Positions 12,998-21,447 of a DNA stretch of 27,971 nucleotides are shown here, piece after piece (the first letter of the stretch is position 1; each line of letters begins with the position of its first letter). Under the pieces are notes generated by a model that saw only the letters and a program-made list of their open reading frames with translations, did no database searches and was not told the DNA's origin. The position numbers were made by a program, and so were the translations under genes. Source of the DNA: an uncultured Lactobacillus sp. (lineage in GTDB: Bacteria > Bacillota > Bacilli > Lactobacillales > Lactobacillaceae); the NCBI GenBank assembly GCA_910587695.1, contig CAJUNC010000023.1:1-27971 (forward strand), read 5' to 3'.

Positions 12998-15220
12998 ATG
13001 GAAAAGAACGTAATTTGGAGTGCAGAAGATGTGATCAATAAGTGTAGTGAATACATGAATGCAGAACATGTGGCGATCGTACAAAAAGCCTGTGATTTTG
13101 CTACCTACGTTCACCGTGAACAATTTCGTAAGTCAGGGGAACCATATATCGTCCACCCGATCCAAGTGGCTGCGATCTTAGCTGAATTAAAAATGGATCC
13201 TGAAACGGTAAGTGCGGGCTTTTTGCATGATGTAGTCGAGGATACCCCCGTTATTTTAGCTGATATTGGTGAGCTCTTTGGCAAAGATATTGAAGTGATC
13301 GTAGACGGGGTCACAAAATTGAGCAAGATCCGCTACAAGTCACACCGAGAACAACTAGCTGAAAATCACCGTAAACTACTCTTGGCGATGTCAAAAGACT
13401 TACGGGTCATCATCGTGAAGTTAGCTGACCGTCTGCATAATATGCGTACTTTAAAACATTTGCGTCCAGACAAACAACGCCGAATTGCAAATGAAACGCT
13501 TGAGATCTATGCACCGTTAGCTGATCGTTTAGGTATCAGTACGATCAAATGGGAATTAGAGGATACCTCATTAAGGTACTTGAACCCCCAACAATACTAT
13601 CGCATCGTACATTTGATGAATTCAAGACGTGATGAGCGTTTGCAATACATCAATGAAGCGATCGATGAGATCAAAGGTGCGATCGTGGATCTTAAGCTTA
13701 AAGATTGTGAGATCTACGGGCGCCCAAAGCATATTTACTCGATCTATCGTAAGATGCGTGATCAGCACAAACAATTCAGTCAGATATATGACTTGCTCGC
13801 GATCCGTGTGATCGTTAAATCGATCAAGGATTGTTATGCTGTATTAGGTGCGATCCATACAAAGTGGACCCCAATGCCGGGACGTTTTAAAGATTATATT
13901 GCGATGCCTAAAGCCAATATGTACCAATCATTGCATACGACTTTGATCGGGCCAAACGGGACACCATTTGAGGTGCAGATCAGAACTGAAGAGATGCATC
14001 GTGTGGCTGAATATGGTATCGCTGCTCACTGGGCTTACAAGGAGGGGAAGACAGATGGCGTCAAAGAAACGACGACGGGTGAAAAACTCAACTTGTTCAA
14101 AGAGATCATTGAATTACAAAATGAATCCAGTGATGCTAATGACTTCATGGAAAGTGTCAAGGGCGATCTCTTTAGTGACCGGGTCTATGTCTTTACGCCT
14201 AAAGGGGATGTTTTTGAATTGCCTAAGGGAGCTGGGCCACTGGATATGGCTTATACGATCCATACTGAGATCGGAAACCATACGACAGGAGCTAAAGTCA
14301 ATGGTAAGATCGTTCCGCTGGATTATCAGGTCAAAAATGGTGATATCGTTGATATTTTAACTTCACAAAATTCCGCTGGTCCTAGTCGGGATTGGTTAGA
14401 TCTGGTGCATACCAATAAGGCGCGTAATAAAGTCAAACGTTTCTTTAAACAACAAGATCGGATCCAAAATATCGACCGTGGTAAAGACATCTTAGAAGAA
14501 GCACTGATCGAAGAAGGGTATAATGTACACGATGTTTTAAATACTAAAAATATTGAGCGGGTCTTGGCTAAGCGTCATATTTCCACGAGCGATGATATGT
14601 ATGCAGCGCTTGGTTTTGGTGAATTACAACCGGCTGGGATCATTAATATTTTGACGCAAGATATTCGTGAGCAAAAAGAATTACAACGTAAAAAACAACA
14701 AGAAAAAGATCTTCTTGAAGATCATAAGGGGATCAAAAATAATAATGCTAATAGTAAGAATAAGCATGATGAAAGTGTCTTGATCGAAGGGATCGATAAT
14801 CTATTGGTCCGCTTGAGCCATTGTTGCAATCCGATCCCTGGTGATGAGATCGTTGGTTATATCACCAAAGGGCGTGGGGTCTCGGTCCACCGGACTGATT
14901 GCCCTAATGTAAAGAATGCTGAACAAAGTGGCACGCGTTTGATCGATGTAAGTTGGAATGTCGTTTCCGATGACCGGACGCACTATAATACCGATCTTGA
15001 GATCCAAGGGTATAATCGTTCTGGTCTGTTGAATGATGTTTTACAGGCGATCAACAATACGACAAAACAGCTCAATTCGATCAATGGTCGGATCGACCAT
15101 AATAAGATGGCGACGATCGATGTGACGGTAGGGATCCGAGATAAGGTGCATTTGCAACGAGTTATCGATAATATCAAGCGAGTCCCTGATGTCTATGTAG
15201 TAAAACGAACGATCCATTAA
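12998..15220 (+). CDS. rel: Bifunctional (p)ppGpp synthetase/hydrolase Rel
   Basis: Makes and degrades the stringent-response alarmone (p)ppGpp. It has 740 residues, full length for the long RSH form. The hydrolase HD domain at about 45-200 has HPIQVAAIL (His near 53) and the FLHDVVEDT doublet. The synthetase domain at about 235-350 has YDLLAIRVIV and MPGRFKDYIAMPK near 293-305. The RFKD (RXKD) motif is typical of bifunctional enzymes, as opposed to the ExDD of monofunctional RelA. Then come TGS at about 392-455 (VYVFTPKGDVFELP), a helical/zinc-finger-like region with CCNPIPGDEIVGY near 609, and ACT at about 668-740. All key residues look intact. dtd starts 14 bases downstream, the common Firmicutes order. 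Confidence 0.97.
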   Translation: MEKNVIWSAEDVINKCSEYMNAEHVAIVQKACDFATYVHREQFRKSGEPYIVHPIQVAAILAELKMDPETVSAGFLHDVVEDTPVILADIGELFGKDIEVIVDGVTKLSKIRYKSHREQLAENHRKLLLAMSKDLRVIIVKLADRLHNMRTLKHLRPDKQRRIANETLEIYAPLADRLGISTIKWELEDTSLRYLNPQQYYRIVHLMNSRRDERLQYINEAIDEIKGAIVDLKLKDCEIYGRPKHIYSIYRKMRDQHKQFSQIYDLLAIRVIVKSIKDCYAVLGAIHTKWTPMPGRFKDYIAMPKANMYQSLHTTLIGPNGTPFEVQIRTEEMHRVAEYGIAAHWAYKEGKTDGVKETTTGEKLNLFKEIIELQNESSDANDFMESVKGDLFSDRVYVFTPKGDVFELPKGAGPLDMAYTIHTEIGNHTTGAKVNGKIVPLDYQVKNGDIVDILTSQNSAGPSRDWLDLVHTNKARNKVKRFFKQQDRIQNIDRGKDILEEALIEEGYNVHDVLNTKNIERVLAKRHISTSDDMYAALGFGELQPAGIINILTQDIREQKELQRKKQQEKDLLEDHKGIKNNNANSKNKHDESVLIEGIDNLLVRLSHCCNPIPGDEIVGYITKGRGVSVHRTDCPNVKNAEQSGTRLIDVSWNVVSDDRTHYNTDLEIQGYNRSGLLNDVLQAINNTTKQLNSINGRIDHNKMATIDVTVGIRDKVHLQRVIDNIKRVPDVYVVKRTIH

Positions 15221-15234
15221 GCGAGGTAAAAAAA

Positions 15235-15678
15235 GTGCGTGTAGTATTACAACGAGTAAAAAAAGCCAGTGTGGCGATCGCAGATCAAACGGTTGGGCAG
15301 ATCGACCAAGGTCTGATGTTATTAGTTGGTTTTCAAGCTGGTGATGGTAGTGAGCAGATCGATCATTTAGTTAAAAAGATCGCTAACTGTCGGATCTTTA
15401 GCGACGAAGAAGGTAAAATGAATCTGAGTGTTCAACAGATCGCAGGGAAAATTTTGTCGATCTCACAATTCACTCTTTATGCCGATACTAAGAAGGGAAA
15501 TCGACCGAGTTTTACTAAGGCTCAAGAACCAGCTAAGGCAGCGGCTAATTATGCTGAATTCAACAAAAAGCTACAAGCTTTAGGGCTTGAAGTTCAGACT
15601 GGGGAATTTGGGGCAGATATGCAAGTGAGTTTGATAAATGATGGTCCCGTAACGATCATCTTTGATACAGAGAATTAA
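15235..15678 (+). CDS. dtd: D-aminoacyl-tRNA deacylase
   Basis: Removes D-amino acids (and Gly from mischarged tRNA-Ala) from tRNA. It has 147 residues, standard length. The active-site signatures are both present: SQFTLYADTKKGNRPSF near 78-94 and the cross-subunit Gly-Pro motif in NDGPVTIIFD near 135-144. Start GTG 15235 has GCGAGGT about 8 bases upstream; the opening MRVVLQRVKKASV is the canonical Dtd N-terminus. It is probably co-transcribed with rel and the HAD gene. Confidence 0.96.
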   Translation: MRVVLQRVKKASVAIADQTVGQIDQGLMLLVGFQAGDGSEQIDHLVKKIANCRIFSDEEGKMNLSVQQIAGKILSISQFTLYADTKKGNRPSFTKAQEPAKAAANYAEFNKKLQALGLEVQTGEFGADMQVSLINDGPVTIIFDTEN

Positions 15679-15694
15679 ATAGTGAGGTCATAAT

Positions 15695-16306
15695 ATGTAT
15701 CAGAATTATTTTTTTGATTTTGATGGAACGCTCTATGATACGTATCCTGGCATGGTCAAAGCCTTTGTTGAAGCTTTTGCACTTCAAGGGATAGAATTAT
15801 CGGCAAGTGAAGTTTATCAAGTGATGCGTGAGGTTTCCGTTCGTGAAGCTTATCGGCGATACACGACATCACAGTTAGATGAGGCTAAATTGCATGCTGA
15901 TTATCGGAATTTAGAAGAAAAATATCAAGTTTACGCTAAGCCGTTTTCAGGGGCGCTTGAGTTATTGGAGCGGATCATTGCTAATGGTGGTCAAAACTTT
16001 TTATTGACCCATCGAGATAAAAGTTCATTGACATTGCTCGAACGTGATGGATTTTTGCAATATTTTACAGATCATTCGACGGCAGACGATGGTTTTAAAC
16101 GAAAGCCTGATCCTGAGGCGTTGAATTTTTTAGTCGCTAAACACGGACTAGATCCCAGCGTTTCTGTAATGGTCGGTGATCGGACATTAGATGTCGTAGC
16201 GGGGCATAACGCTAAGATGGCGGGGATCTTATTTGATCCTGATAGGTTGATCAAGGCCGATGTCCATGCAGAACAGATCGTTCAAAATTTGAATGCTATC
16301 GAATGA
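15695..16306 (+). CDS. HAD-superfamily phosphatase (phosphoglycolate phosphatase-like)
   Basis: A 203-residue class I HAD hydrolase with a helical C1 cap. All four motifs are present: the nucleophile in DFDGTLYDT (residues 8-16), LTHRD near 103-107, the Lys of KRKPDPEAL near 135, and GDRTLDVVAG near 161. This subfamily dephosphorylates small metabolites (phosphoglycolate, pyrophosphate, sugar phosphates). The substrate cannot be predicted. The ATG at 15695 follows GTGAGGTCATAAT. It is the last gene of the rel-dtd run and ends at the strong palindromic terminator. Confidence 0.9.
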   Translation: MYQNYFFDFDGTLYDTYPGMVKAFVEAFALQGIELSASEVYQVMREVSVREAYRRYTTSQLDEAKLHADYRNLEEKYQVYAKPFSGALELLERIIANGGQNFLLTHRDKSSLTLLERDGFLQYFTDHSTADDGFKRKPDPEALNFLVAKHGLDPSVSVMVGDRTLDVVAGHNAKMAGILFDPDRLIKADVHAEQIVQNLNAIE

Positions 16307-16342
16307 AAATTGCTACAAATGCAATACTTAGTGAATAGGGAA

Positions 16343-16384
16343 AGGGACCTAGCACGACTTAGATATCGTGCTAGGTCCCTCTTT
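16343..16384. terminator. Strong bidirectional terminator between convergent genes
   Basis: AGGGACCTAGCACGA (16343-16357) pairs perfectly with TCGTGCTAGGTCCCT (16366-16380), 15 bp with an 8-base loop. CTTTATTT follows on the right, and TTTCCC follows on the complementary strand. It separates the HAD gene from the leftward methylase gene and can serve both. Confidence 0.88.
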
Positions 16385-16411
16385 ATTTATATGATCCTCA
16401 TTTTCTCTTAG

Positions 16412-17176
16412 TTAGTCTATGAGTTGAAACATCAAGATCCCAGCAGCAATGGCTACATTTAGCGATTCAGCATGGCCTTTGATCGGGATATAGAGATTGA
16501 GTGAAGTTTGCTGTAATAGTTCTGCACTCATACCGTTACCTTCATTGCCCATGATCAAAGCAAAATTTTGGTGTTGGCCAACTTCTTGATAGGAACGAGC
16601 GTCTTTGTTTAGTTCGCTTCCAAAAACAGGATAATTTTTGGCTTTGAAAGCTTGGACCCAAGTGGTCAGATCGGCTGTAACTAATTGAAGATGGAATTGG
16701 CTACCTTGCATTGAGCGGACGACTTTAGGTTGATACATATCAGCTGTCTTAGAGCCAAAAACAACACCCGAAAAGCCAGCTGCATCAGCTGTCCGTACCA
16801 TAGTTCCGATATTTCCTGGATCTTGGACACCATCAAGTAATAGCCACGCTCCAGAAGCAGTGGCGGGACTGACCTTGATTTGATCAAATGCTACTTCAGC
16901 AAAGATTCCTTGGGGAGATTTAGTTTCGCTGAGTTGTTTGGCGATCGATTCACTGATCGAGAAATATTGGATCTCGGGTAAGATCTCTAAGTCAGCTAGA
17001 TGTTTGAAACTCGGTGTGACTAGGATCTTTTGGATCGGCTTATCAGAATTCAATGCTTCTTTGATTAAATGCCAACCATCAAGCAAATAAGTTTGACTTT
17101 GTTGCCGCCCTTTTTTAGTGGCGAGTTTTTTCCAAGCCTTGACTTGAGGATTGGAGACCGATGTAATTTCTTTCAT
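16412..17176 (-). CDS. SpoU/TrmH-family RNA 2'-O-methyltransferase
   Basis: A SPOUT-class RNA ribose methylase of 254 residues, similar to B. subtilis YsgA. The N-terminal substrate-binding domain (about 1-95, with QTYLLDGWHLIKEAL) resembles the L30e-like domain of RlmB-type enzymes. The knot motifs are present: motif 1 QDPGNIGTMVRTADAAGF near 117-134, motif 2 LIMGNEGNGMS near 203-213, motif 3 LNVAIAAGILMFQ near 239-251. The target is probably 23S rRNA, but the exact nucleotide is unknown. The ATG at 17176 has a modest ribosome binding site (CGAGGTCACGG). Leftward, convergent with the rel cluster. Confidence 0.92.
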   Translation of the reverse strand: MKEITSVSNPQVKAWKKLATKKGRQQSQTYLLDGWHLIKEALNSDKPIQKILVTPSFKHLADLEILPEIQYFSISESIAKQLSETKSPQGIFAEVAFDQIKVSPATASGAWLLLDGVQDPGNIGTMVRTADAAGFSGVVFGSKTADMYQPKVVRSMQGSQFHLQLVTADLTTWVQAFKAKNYPVFGSELNKDARSYQEVGQHQNFALIMGNEGNGMSAELLQQTSLNLYIPIKGHAESLNVAIAAGILMFQLID

Positions 17177-17318
17177 TATCCGTGACCTCGTTTTCTAATT
17201 TACATAAAATTCAGTATAACATATTAACTGTAACAAGAAAGAATGTTTTTAAAAACGATAATTTATTATAAATTTATTATATAAGTTATGGTTGATGGAA
17301 TTTTTGTTTACTAAGGAA

Positions 17319-17324
17319 TATAAT
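17319..17324 (+). promoter_or_regulatory. Candidate -10 of the 75-codon gene
   Basis: A consensus TATAAT 30 bases upstream of the TTG at 17354. No well-placed -35 is visible (TTGATG at 17292 is 21 bases away). The remainder of the 177-bp divergent gap is very AT-rich with nothing else identified. Confidence 0.35.
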
Positions 17325-17353
17325 ACGGATAAAAAGTAAATGGGGGCGGTAAT

Positions 17354-17581
17354 TTGCCAAACTTATTAGAAAAAATCTACTTTGAAGAACAAGATCAAAC
17401 AATGTTAGTTCTCAGTACAAAACAAAATTTTAAGGGAGCAACAGCGATCGTTGATGGAACAGACAAGTGTTTTATGATCGTTCGAGTTCATTTTCGAAGC
17501 CTCGAAAGTTATCGAGCTAATCGGATCATTGTGGTGGTCAAGGGAAACTATATCGCTGATAAGATCAAGGAGATCATTTAG
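17354..17581 (+). CDS. Hypothetical 75-aa protein
   Basis: A 75-residue protein that I do not recognise. It alternates predicted strands (TMLVLST, GATAIVDG, KCFMIVRVHF, NRIIVVVKG) and has a short C-terminal helix, suggesting a small beta-rich fold without membrane segments. The start is TTG 17354 with GGGGGCGGT about 4 bases upstream. GATC sites occur in its second half at the density of core genes, so it looks native. It lies divergent from the SpoU-family methylase and 59 bases upstream of the peptidase gene. Confidence 0.65.
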   Translation: MPNLLEKIYFEEQDQTMLVLSTKQNFKGATAIVDGTDKCFMIVRVHFRSLESYRANRIIVVVKGNYIADKIKEII

Positions 17582-17640
17582 ATTTTTTAGCGCACATAGG
17601 TGTGTTATCATGAGATAAATATGGATCAAGGAAGGTAACA

Positions 17641-18711
17641 ATGATGAATGAATTTGACCAACGTTGTCAACGCTTACGTCAAAAAATGCAAGAAGCTAGT
17701 GTAGATGCTTATTTGGTGACTTCAGCAGATAATATCTATTATTTAAGTGGTTTTACAGGGGATGCAGGAGTTCTACTAGTAACAGAACAAGAACGCTATT
17801 TGATCACTGACGCACGTTTTGAGACGCAAATAGCTCAAACTAATCCGTGGTTAAAAGCTGTGATCACACGTGATTATTTTGGACAAGCCTTAGAGTTGTG
17901 CGAACGTGAAAACATCGTTGCTTTAGCATTTGAGGAAAGTTTAAGCTATCAAGTTTATGATCGCTTAGATGAATATGCTTTGTGTGATCTAGTTGCATTG
18001 AGTGGTTTGATCGAAGCATTACGTTTGCAAAAATCTACTGCTGAGATCGAAAAGATAAAAGCAAGTTGTCGCTTAGCTAAAGATGGGTTTGAGCATGTCT
18101 TAAAGATAGCTAGACCAGGACTTAAAGAACAAGAACTAGCCTTGGAATTGGACTATTACATGCGAAAAAATGGGGCCAGTCAAGTCTCTTTTGAAACTAT
18201 CGTAGCTTCAGGATCTCGTTCGGCTTTACCACATGGTGTTGCAAGTAACAAAAAATTAGCCTTAGGAGATTTAGTGACTCTTGATTATGGCTATTTTTTA
18301 GACCATTATACTTCGGATGTGACCCGAACCTTTGTACTAGGCAAGGTCGATCCTAAACTAGAAGAGATATATCATATCGTTTCTGAAGCTAAGCAATTGA
18401 CGATCGAAGCAGTCAGACCTGGGATCACTGGAAAAGAACTTGATCGGATCGGACGTGACTATATCACCCAAAAAGGTTACGGGAAATATTTTGAACATGG
18501 CATGGGACATGGGATCGGGCTAAATGTTCATGAAGGTCCCTATATCGGTAAAACAAGCGCAGAAGTTTTACAGCCAGGACAAGTGATCACCATCGAACCA
18601 GGGATCTATTTACCAGGTCTGGGTGGAGTACGTTTGGAAGATGATATTTTAGTCACTGAAACAGGCTATGAGAATTTGACCGATTTTTACCAAGAATATT
18701 ATGAAATTTAA
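17641..18711 (+). CDS. Xaa-Pro aminopeptidase, M24B family (YqhT-like)
   Basis: A dinuclear-metal peptidase that removes N-terminal residues before proline, 356 residues. The creatinase-like N-terminal domain spans about 1-130 and the pita-bread catalytic domain about 135-356. The five metal ligands are visible: Asp in TLDYG near 214, Asp in YTSDVTRTF near 225, His in HGMGHGIGLNVHE near 290, Glu in TIEPGIY near 320, and Glu in VRLEDDILVT near 333. This architecture also covers PepQ dipeptidases, but the pairing with efp matches the yqhT-efp order of B. subtilis. ATG 17641 follows AAGGAAGG. efp has its own promoter downstream. Confidence 0.92.
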   Translation: MMNEFDQRCQRLRQKMQEASVDAYLVTSADNIYYLSGFTGDAGVLLVTEQERYLITDARFETQIAQTNPWLKAVITRDYFGQALELCERENIVALAFEESLSYQVYDRLDEYALCDLVALSGLIEALRLQKSTAEIEKIKASCRLAKDGFEHVLKIARPGLKEQELALELDYYMRKNGASQVSFETIVASGSRSALPHGVASNKKLALGDLVTLDYGYFLDHYTSDVTRTFVLGKVDPKLEEIYHIVSEAKQLTIEAVRPGITGKELDRIGRDYITQKGYGKYFEHGMGHGIGLNVHEGPYIGKTSAEVLQPGQVITIEPGIYLPGLGGVRLEDDILVTETGYENLTDFYQEYYEI

Positions 18712-18751
18712 GCGAGATAGCGGTGATTAACTTGCATTTACAGCTGTTCTT

Positions 18752-18780
18752 TTGATATTATAAAGTGTATGAATTATATT
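18752..18780 (+). promoter_or_regulatory. Promoter of efp
   Basis: TTGATA (18752-18757), an exact 17-bp spacer and TATATT (18775-18780), giving a start near 18787 and a leader of about 54 bases ending in an AGGAGG ribosome binding site. Confidence 0.7.
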
Positions 18781-18840
18781 TGGATAAGTGTGCTACTAGT
18801 GAGATAGTGGGACTTATGTAATTATTTTAGGAGGACTAAT

Positions 18841-19398
18841 ATGATTTCAGTAAATGATTTTAAAAATGGCTTAACGATCACAGTCGATGGTGAATTATGG
18901 CGTGTGGTCGAATTTCAACATGTGAAGCCAGGCAAGGGTTCTGCTTTTGTCCGTTCTAAATTAAAAAACTTACGTAATGGTGCTGTTCAAGAAAAAACAT
19001 TCCGTGCGGGTGAAAAAGTAGAACAAGCACAGATCGATCGCAAGAAGATGCAATACTTATACGCTGATGGTAATAACTATGTCTTCATGGATACAGATAC
19101 TTATGAACAATTAGAATTACCAGGTGAAAGCTTAACAGAAGAATTGAAGTACTTGAAAGAAAACATGGTCGTTAGTGTTATCATGTACGGTTCTGAAACA
19201 TTAGGTGTTGAATTACCAAATACGGTCGATCTAACAGTTGCTGAAACTGAACCAGGTATCAAAGGTGATACAGCTTCTGGTGGTTCTAAACCAGCTACAA
19301 TGGAAACAGGTGTTGTGGTCCAAGTTCCATTCTTCGTTAATGAAGGTGATGTATTAACGATCAACACAACTGACGGCACATATATCTCACGTGCTTAA
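18841..19398 (+). CDS. efp: Translation elongation factor P
   Basis: Enters stalled ribosomes at the E site and speeds peptide bonds at consecutive prolines. It has 185 residues: a KOW-like N-terminal domain (about 1-64) and two OB-fold domains. The tip loop HVKPGKGSAFVRSKL places a lysine at position 32, the residue modified by 5-aminopentanol in B. subtilis EF-P. The surrounding PGKGSA matches that type rather than the beta-lysylated or rhamnosylated types; modification is inferred. ATG 18841 has a strong AGGAGG 7 bases upstream. The codon choice suits high expression. Confidence 0.97.
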   Translation: MISVNDFKNGLTITVDGELWRVVEFQHVKPGKGSAFVRSKLKNLRNGAVQEKTFRAGEKVEQAQIDRKKMQYLYADGNNYVFMDTDTYEQLELPGESLTEELKYLKENMVVSVIMYGSETLGVELPNTVDLTVAETEPGIKGDTASGGSKPATMETGVVVQVPFFVNEGDVLTINTTDGTYISRA

Positions 19399-19458
19399 TT
19401 TGGTCAATTGAACGTTATTTTCGCCAAAAATCAACCATTTAGCAATTTTAGCTATTTT

Positions 19459-19486
19459 TTGTGACAGTGACCGTAAGAAAGATAAT
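19459..19486 (+). promoter_or_regulatory. Possible promoter of the asp23-nusB leader
   Basis: TTGTGA (19459-19464), a 16-bp spacer and GATAAT (19481-19486). It is the most plausible promoter in the 261-bp efp-asp23 gap and would give a leader of about 165 bases. Confidence 0.35.
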
Positions 19487-19579
19487 ATGGGATCGGGATT
19501 GTCCTGGCATAAAAAACTTGAAGACAGGTAAATTTTTAAAAAAGGATTTCTTGGTTGAATATTGGAAGTGAAAAAATTT

Positions 19580-19634
19580 AAGAAAGGAAATATATAATCT
19601 TTCTTGAGATATAGGGGTGGTCCTATATTTTTCC
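19580..19634 (+). terminator. Tandem hairpins, terminator-like, immediately before asp23
   Basis: A first hairpin AAGAAAG/CTTTCTT (19580-19605) is followed at once by ATATAGG/CCTATAT (19609-19628) with a run of Ts to 19632. The second has the form of an intrinsic terminator but ends only 27 bases before the asp23 ATG, with no room for a promoter after it. An alternative pairing of GGAAATATA (19586-19594) with TATATTTTTCC (19624-19634) would disrupt both. This is compatible with attenuation, or with a weak terminator that is read through. Confidence 0.4.
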
Positions 19635-19659
19635 ATATTTTATATAGCAGGTTTTAGAT

Positions 19660-20088
19660 ATGTCTGAAGATAATAATATTGTTTTAACAAGTAAAGAACC
19701 CAGCTTAGGTGAAGTTCGGTTAGCACCAGAAGTGATCGAAGTGATCATTGGAATCGCAGCAAGCCAAGTCGATGGTGTATATTCGATGCGTGGTTCGATC
19801 GCCAACAGCTTTTCAGAACTCTTAGGCCGTCAGATTCGGGGCAAAGGTGTCAAAGTCAATAAAGACGAAGACCAATTAAAAGTTGATGTTTATGTCTTTT
19901 TGAACTATGGCGTCTCAGTTCCCAAAGTTGCGGCCCAGATCCAAGAAAAGGTTCGCCAACAAGTTCTCTTTATGACGGGAATTGAAATTTTAGGCGTTGA
20001 TGTGCACGTTCAAGGGGTAATTCCTGAAAAACAAGAACAAACAATTGACCCAAATAATCTATTTGGGGAAGAGAATGGTGAAGAATAG
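19660..20088 (+). CDS. Asp23/Gls24-family protein, YqhY type
   Basis: A 142-residue Asp23/Gls24 (DUF322) family protein. The family core runs from GEVRLAPEVIEVIIGIAASQVDGVYSMRG (about 13-41) through VDVYVFLNYGVSVPKVAAQIQEKVRQQVLFMTGIEILGVDVHV to the acidic tail. The position before nusB identifies it as the YqhY paralogue rather than the envelope-stress Asp23/Gls24 proteins; YqhY has been linked to fatty-acid synthesis control in B. subtilis, where it follows accBC. Here accBC are absent from the locus. The ATG has a weak ribosome binding site (GCAGG). Its stop overlaps the nusB GTG by one base (TAGTG), implying translational coupling. Confidence 0.93.
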   Translation: MSEDNNIVLTSKEPSLGEVRLAPEVIEVIIGIAASQVDGVYSMRGSIANSFSELLGRQIRGKGVKVNKDEDQLKVDVYVFLNYGVSVPKVAAQIQEKVRQQVLFMTGIEILGVDVHVQGVIPEKQEQTIDPNNLFGEENGEE

Positions 20089-20486
20089 TGAGTATTAGTA
20101 GACATGATACGCGTAAACTGGCTTTTCAAGCACTTTTTGCGTTGAATAGCAACCCAGATGCCTTACCACAAGACGTTTACGAAGCTTTGTTGGAAGATGA
20201 GGCGACAACTACAGTACCAGCCTACTTGCCTGAATTGGTAGAAGGCGTACTTACACACCAATCTGAAATAGACGCAAAGATCGATCAACATTTAAGCTCA
20301 AACTGGACGCTTGCACGCTTGAACAAGACAGACCTCTTGATCTTGCGCTTAGCGATCTATGAAATGCTTTATGTTGATGATGTTCCGGCTAAAGTAGCTT
20401 TAGATGAAGCTTTGCAATTAGCTAAGGAATTTAGTGATGATAAATCACGGCGTTTTATCAATGGTGTTTTATCAAATCTACTTTAA
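20088..20486 (+). CDS. nusB: Transcription antitermination factor NusB
   Basis: An all-helical RNA-binding factor that, with NusE/S10, binds boxA and supports rRNA transcription. It has 132 residues, the normal length. SRHDTRKLAFQALFALN at the N-terminus and the C-terminal block YEMLYVDDVPAKVALDEALQLAKEFSDDKSRRFINGVLSNL are diagnostic. The start is GTG 20088, sharing its G with the stop of the Asp23-family gene. A terminator hairpin follows. Confidence 0.96.
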   Translation: MSISRHDTRKLAFQALFALNSNPDALPQDVYEALLEDEATTTVPAYLPELVEGVLTHQSEIDAKIDQHLSSNWTLARLNKTDLLILRLAIYEMLYVDDVPAKVALDEALQLAKEFSDDKSRRFINGVLSNLL

Positions 20487-20493
20487 AAGATGA

Positions 20494-20534
20494 AAAATGT
20501 CTGTACTAAAGTTTAGTGCAGGCATTTTATTTTT
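20494..20534 (+). terminator. Terminator after nusB
   Basis: A long stem from AAAATGTCTGTACTAAA (20494) with TTTAGTGCAGGCATTTT (ending 20528), including three G-U pairs, then ATTTTT. It separates asp23-nusB from the folD transcript. Confidence 0.75.
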
Positions 20535-20554
20535 GAAAAAAATGTTGCTGAGTA

Positions 20555-20563
20555 TGCTAAAAT
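20555..20563 (+). promoter_or_regulatory. Extended -10 promoter for folD and downstream genes
   Basis: TGCTAAAAT (hexamer TAAAAT 20558-20563) with TTGAAA at 20533-20538, a 19-bp spacing. It lies after the nusB terminator and 36 bases before the folD ATG. Confidence 0.45.
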
Positions 20564-20598
20564 ATTAGGTATACACTAAAGTTAAGGTTGTGATTTAT

Positions 20599-21447
20599 AT
20601 GACAGTGATGATAGACGGACGCGGAACTGCTGAAAAAATCCGCAGCCAATTAAGGAAAAAGACAGAACAGTTAAAACAACAAGGGCTAGAGCCATGTTTG
20701 GCTGTTATTTTAGTGGGAGATGATCCGGCTAGTCAGGTGTATGTCCGTAACAAAAAACGGGCGGCTGAAAAGATCGGGATCAAGACTAAAGATATCACTT
20801 TGCCAGCTGACACGACACAAGCAGAGTTATTACAATTGATCGATGAGTTGAATGGCGACGTAACAGTCCATGCGATCTTGGTGCAAATGCCATTACCAGC
20901 ACAGCTTGATGAAAATACGGTGATCGAACAGATCGATCCTAAAAAGGATGCTGATGGTCTACACCCAGAAAATTTAGGTCACCTTTTTATGGGGCAACCA
21001 AAAGCTTTACCATGTACTCCGCGTGGGATCATGGTCTTATTAGAAGAGTATCAGATCCCTGTGGCTGGTAAAAATGTTGTGATCATCGGACGCAGTAATT
21101 TAGTGGGACGTCCTTTAGCTGCTTTGATGATAAATGCAGATGCTACGGTCACTGTGGCACATAGTAAGACTAAAGATCTCTCAAGTGTTGCTAGCCAGGC
21201 TGATATTTTAGTCGTTGCAACTGGGCGAGCTGAAATGGTCGATGAGACTTATATCAAGGAAGGCGCAACTGTGATCGATGTTGGGATCAATCGTTTGGAT
21301 AACGGCAAATTAGTCGGTGATGTCAAACAAGTTAGTGCTGTAACTAAGGCAGCTTATTTAACGCCAGTTCCTGGTGGCGTTGGTCCGATGACGATCGCGA
21401 TGTTAATGCAACAAACGCTTGAATTGGCAGAAAAGAGCAATAGCTAA
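20599..21447 (+). CDS. folD: Methylenetetrahydrofolate dehydrogenase/cyclohydrolase
   Basis: A bifunctional enzyme interconverting 5,10-methylene-, methenyl- and 10-formyl-THF for purine and formyl-Met synthesis. About 282 residues. The catalytic Lys lies in YVRNKKRAAEKIGI near 51-64; VQMPLPAQL, DPKKDADGLHP and the Rossmann GRSNLVGRPLAALM (about 167-180) follow, then PVPGGVGPMTIAML near 260. I prefer ATG 20599: GGTTGTGAT is a usable ribosome binding site for it, whereas the GTG at 20590 lies inside that site. The TAA stop overlaps the xseA ATG (TAATG), so translation is coupled. Confidence 0.96.
   Translation: MTVMIDGRGTAEKIRSQLRKKTEQLKQQGLEPCLAVILVGDDPASQVYVRNKKRAAEKIGIKTKDITLPADTTQAELLQLIDELNGDVTVHAILVQMPLPAQLDENTVIEQIDPKKDADGLHPENLGHLFMGQPKALPCTPRGIMVLLEEYQIPVAGKNVVIIGRSNLVGRPLAALMINADATVTVAHSKTKDLSSVASQADILVVATGRAEMVDETYIKEGATVIDVGINRLDNGKLVGDVKQVSAVTKAAYLTPVPGGVGPMTIAMLMQQTLELAEKSNS

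Noticed and set aside
13968..14360. 130-codon frame inside rel in another frame
   Set aside because: It is a shadow of rel, which is intact through this region with its TGS domain; no ribosome binding site.
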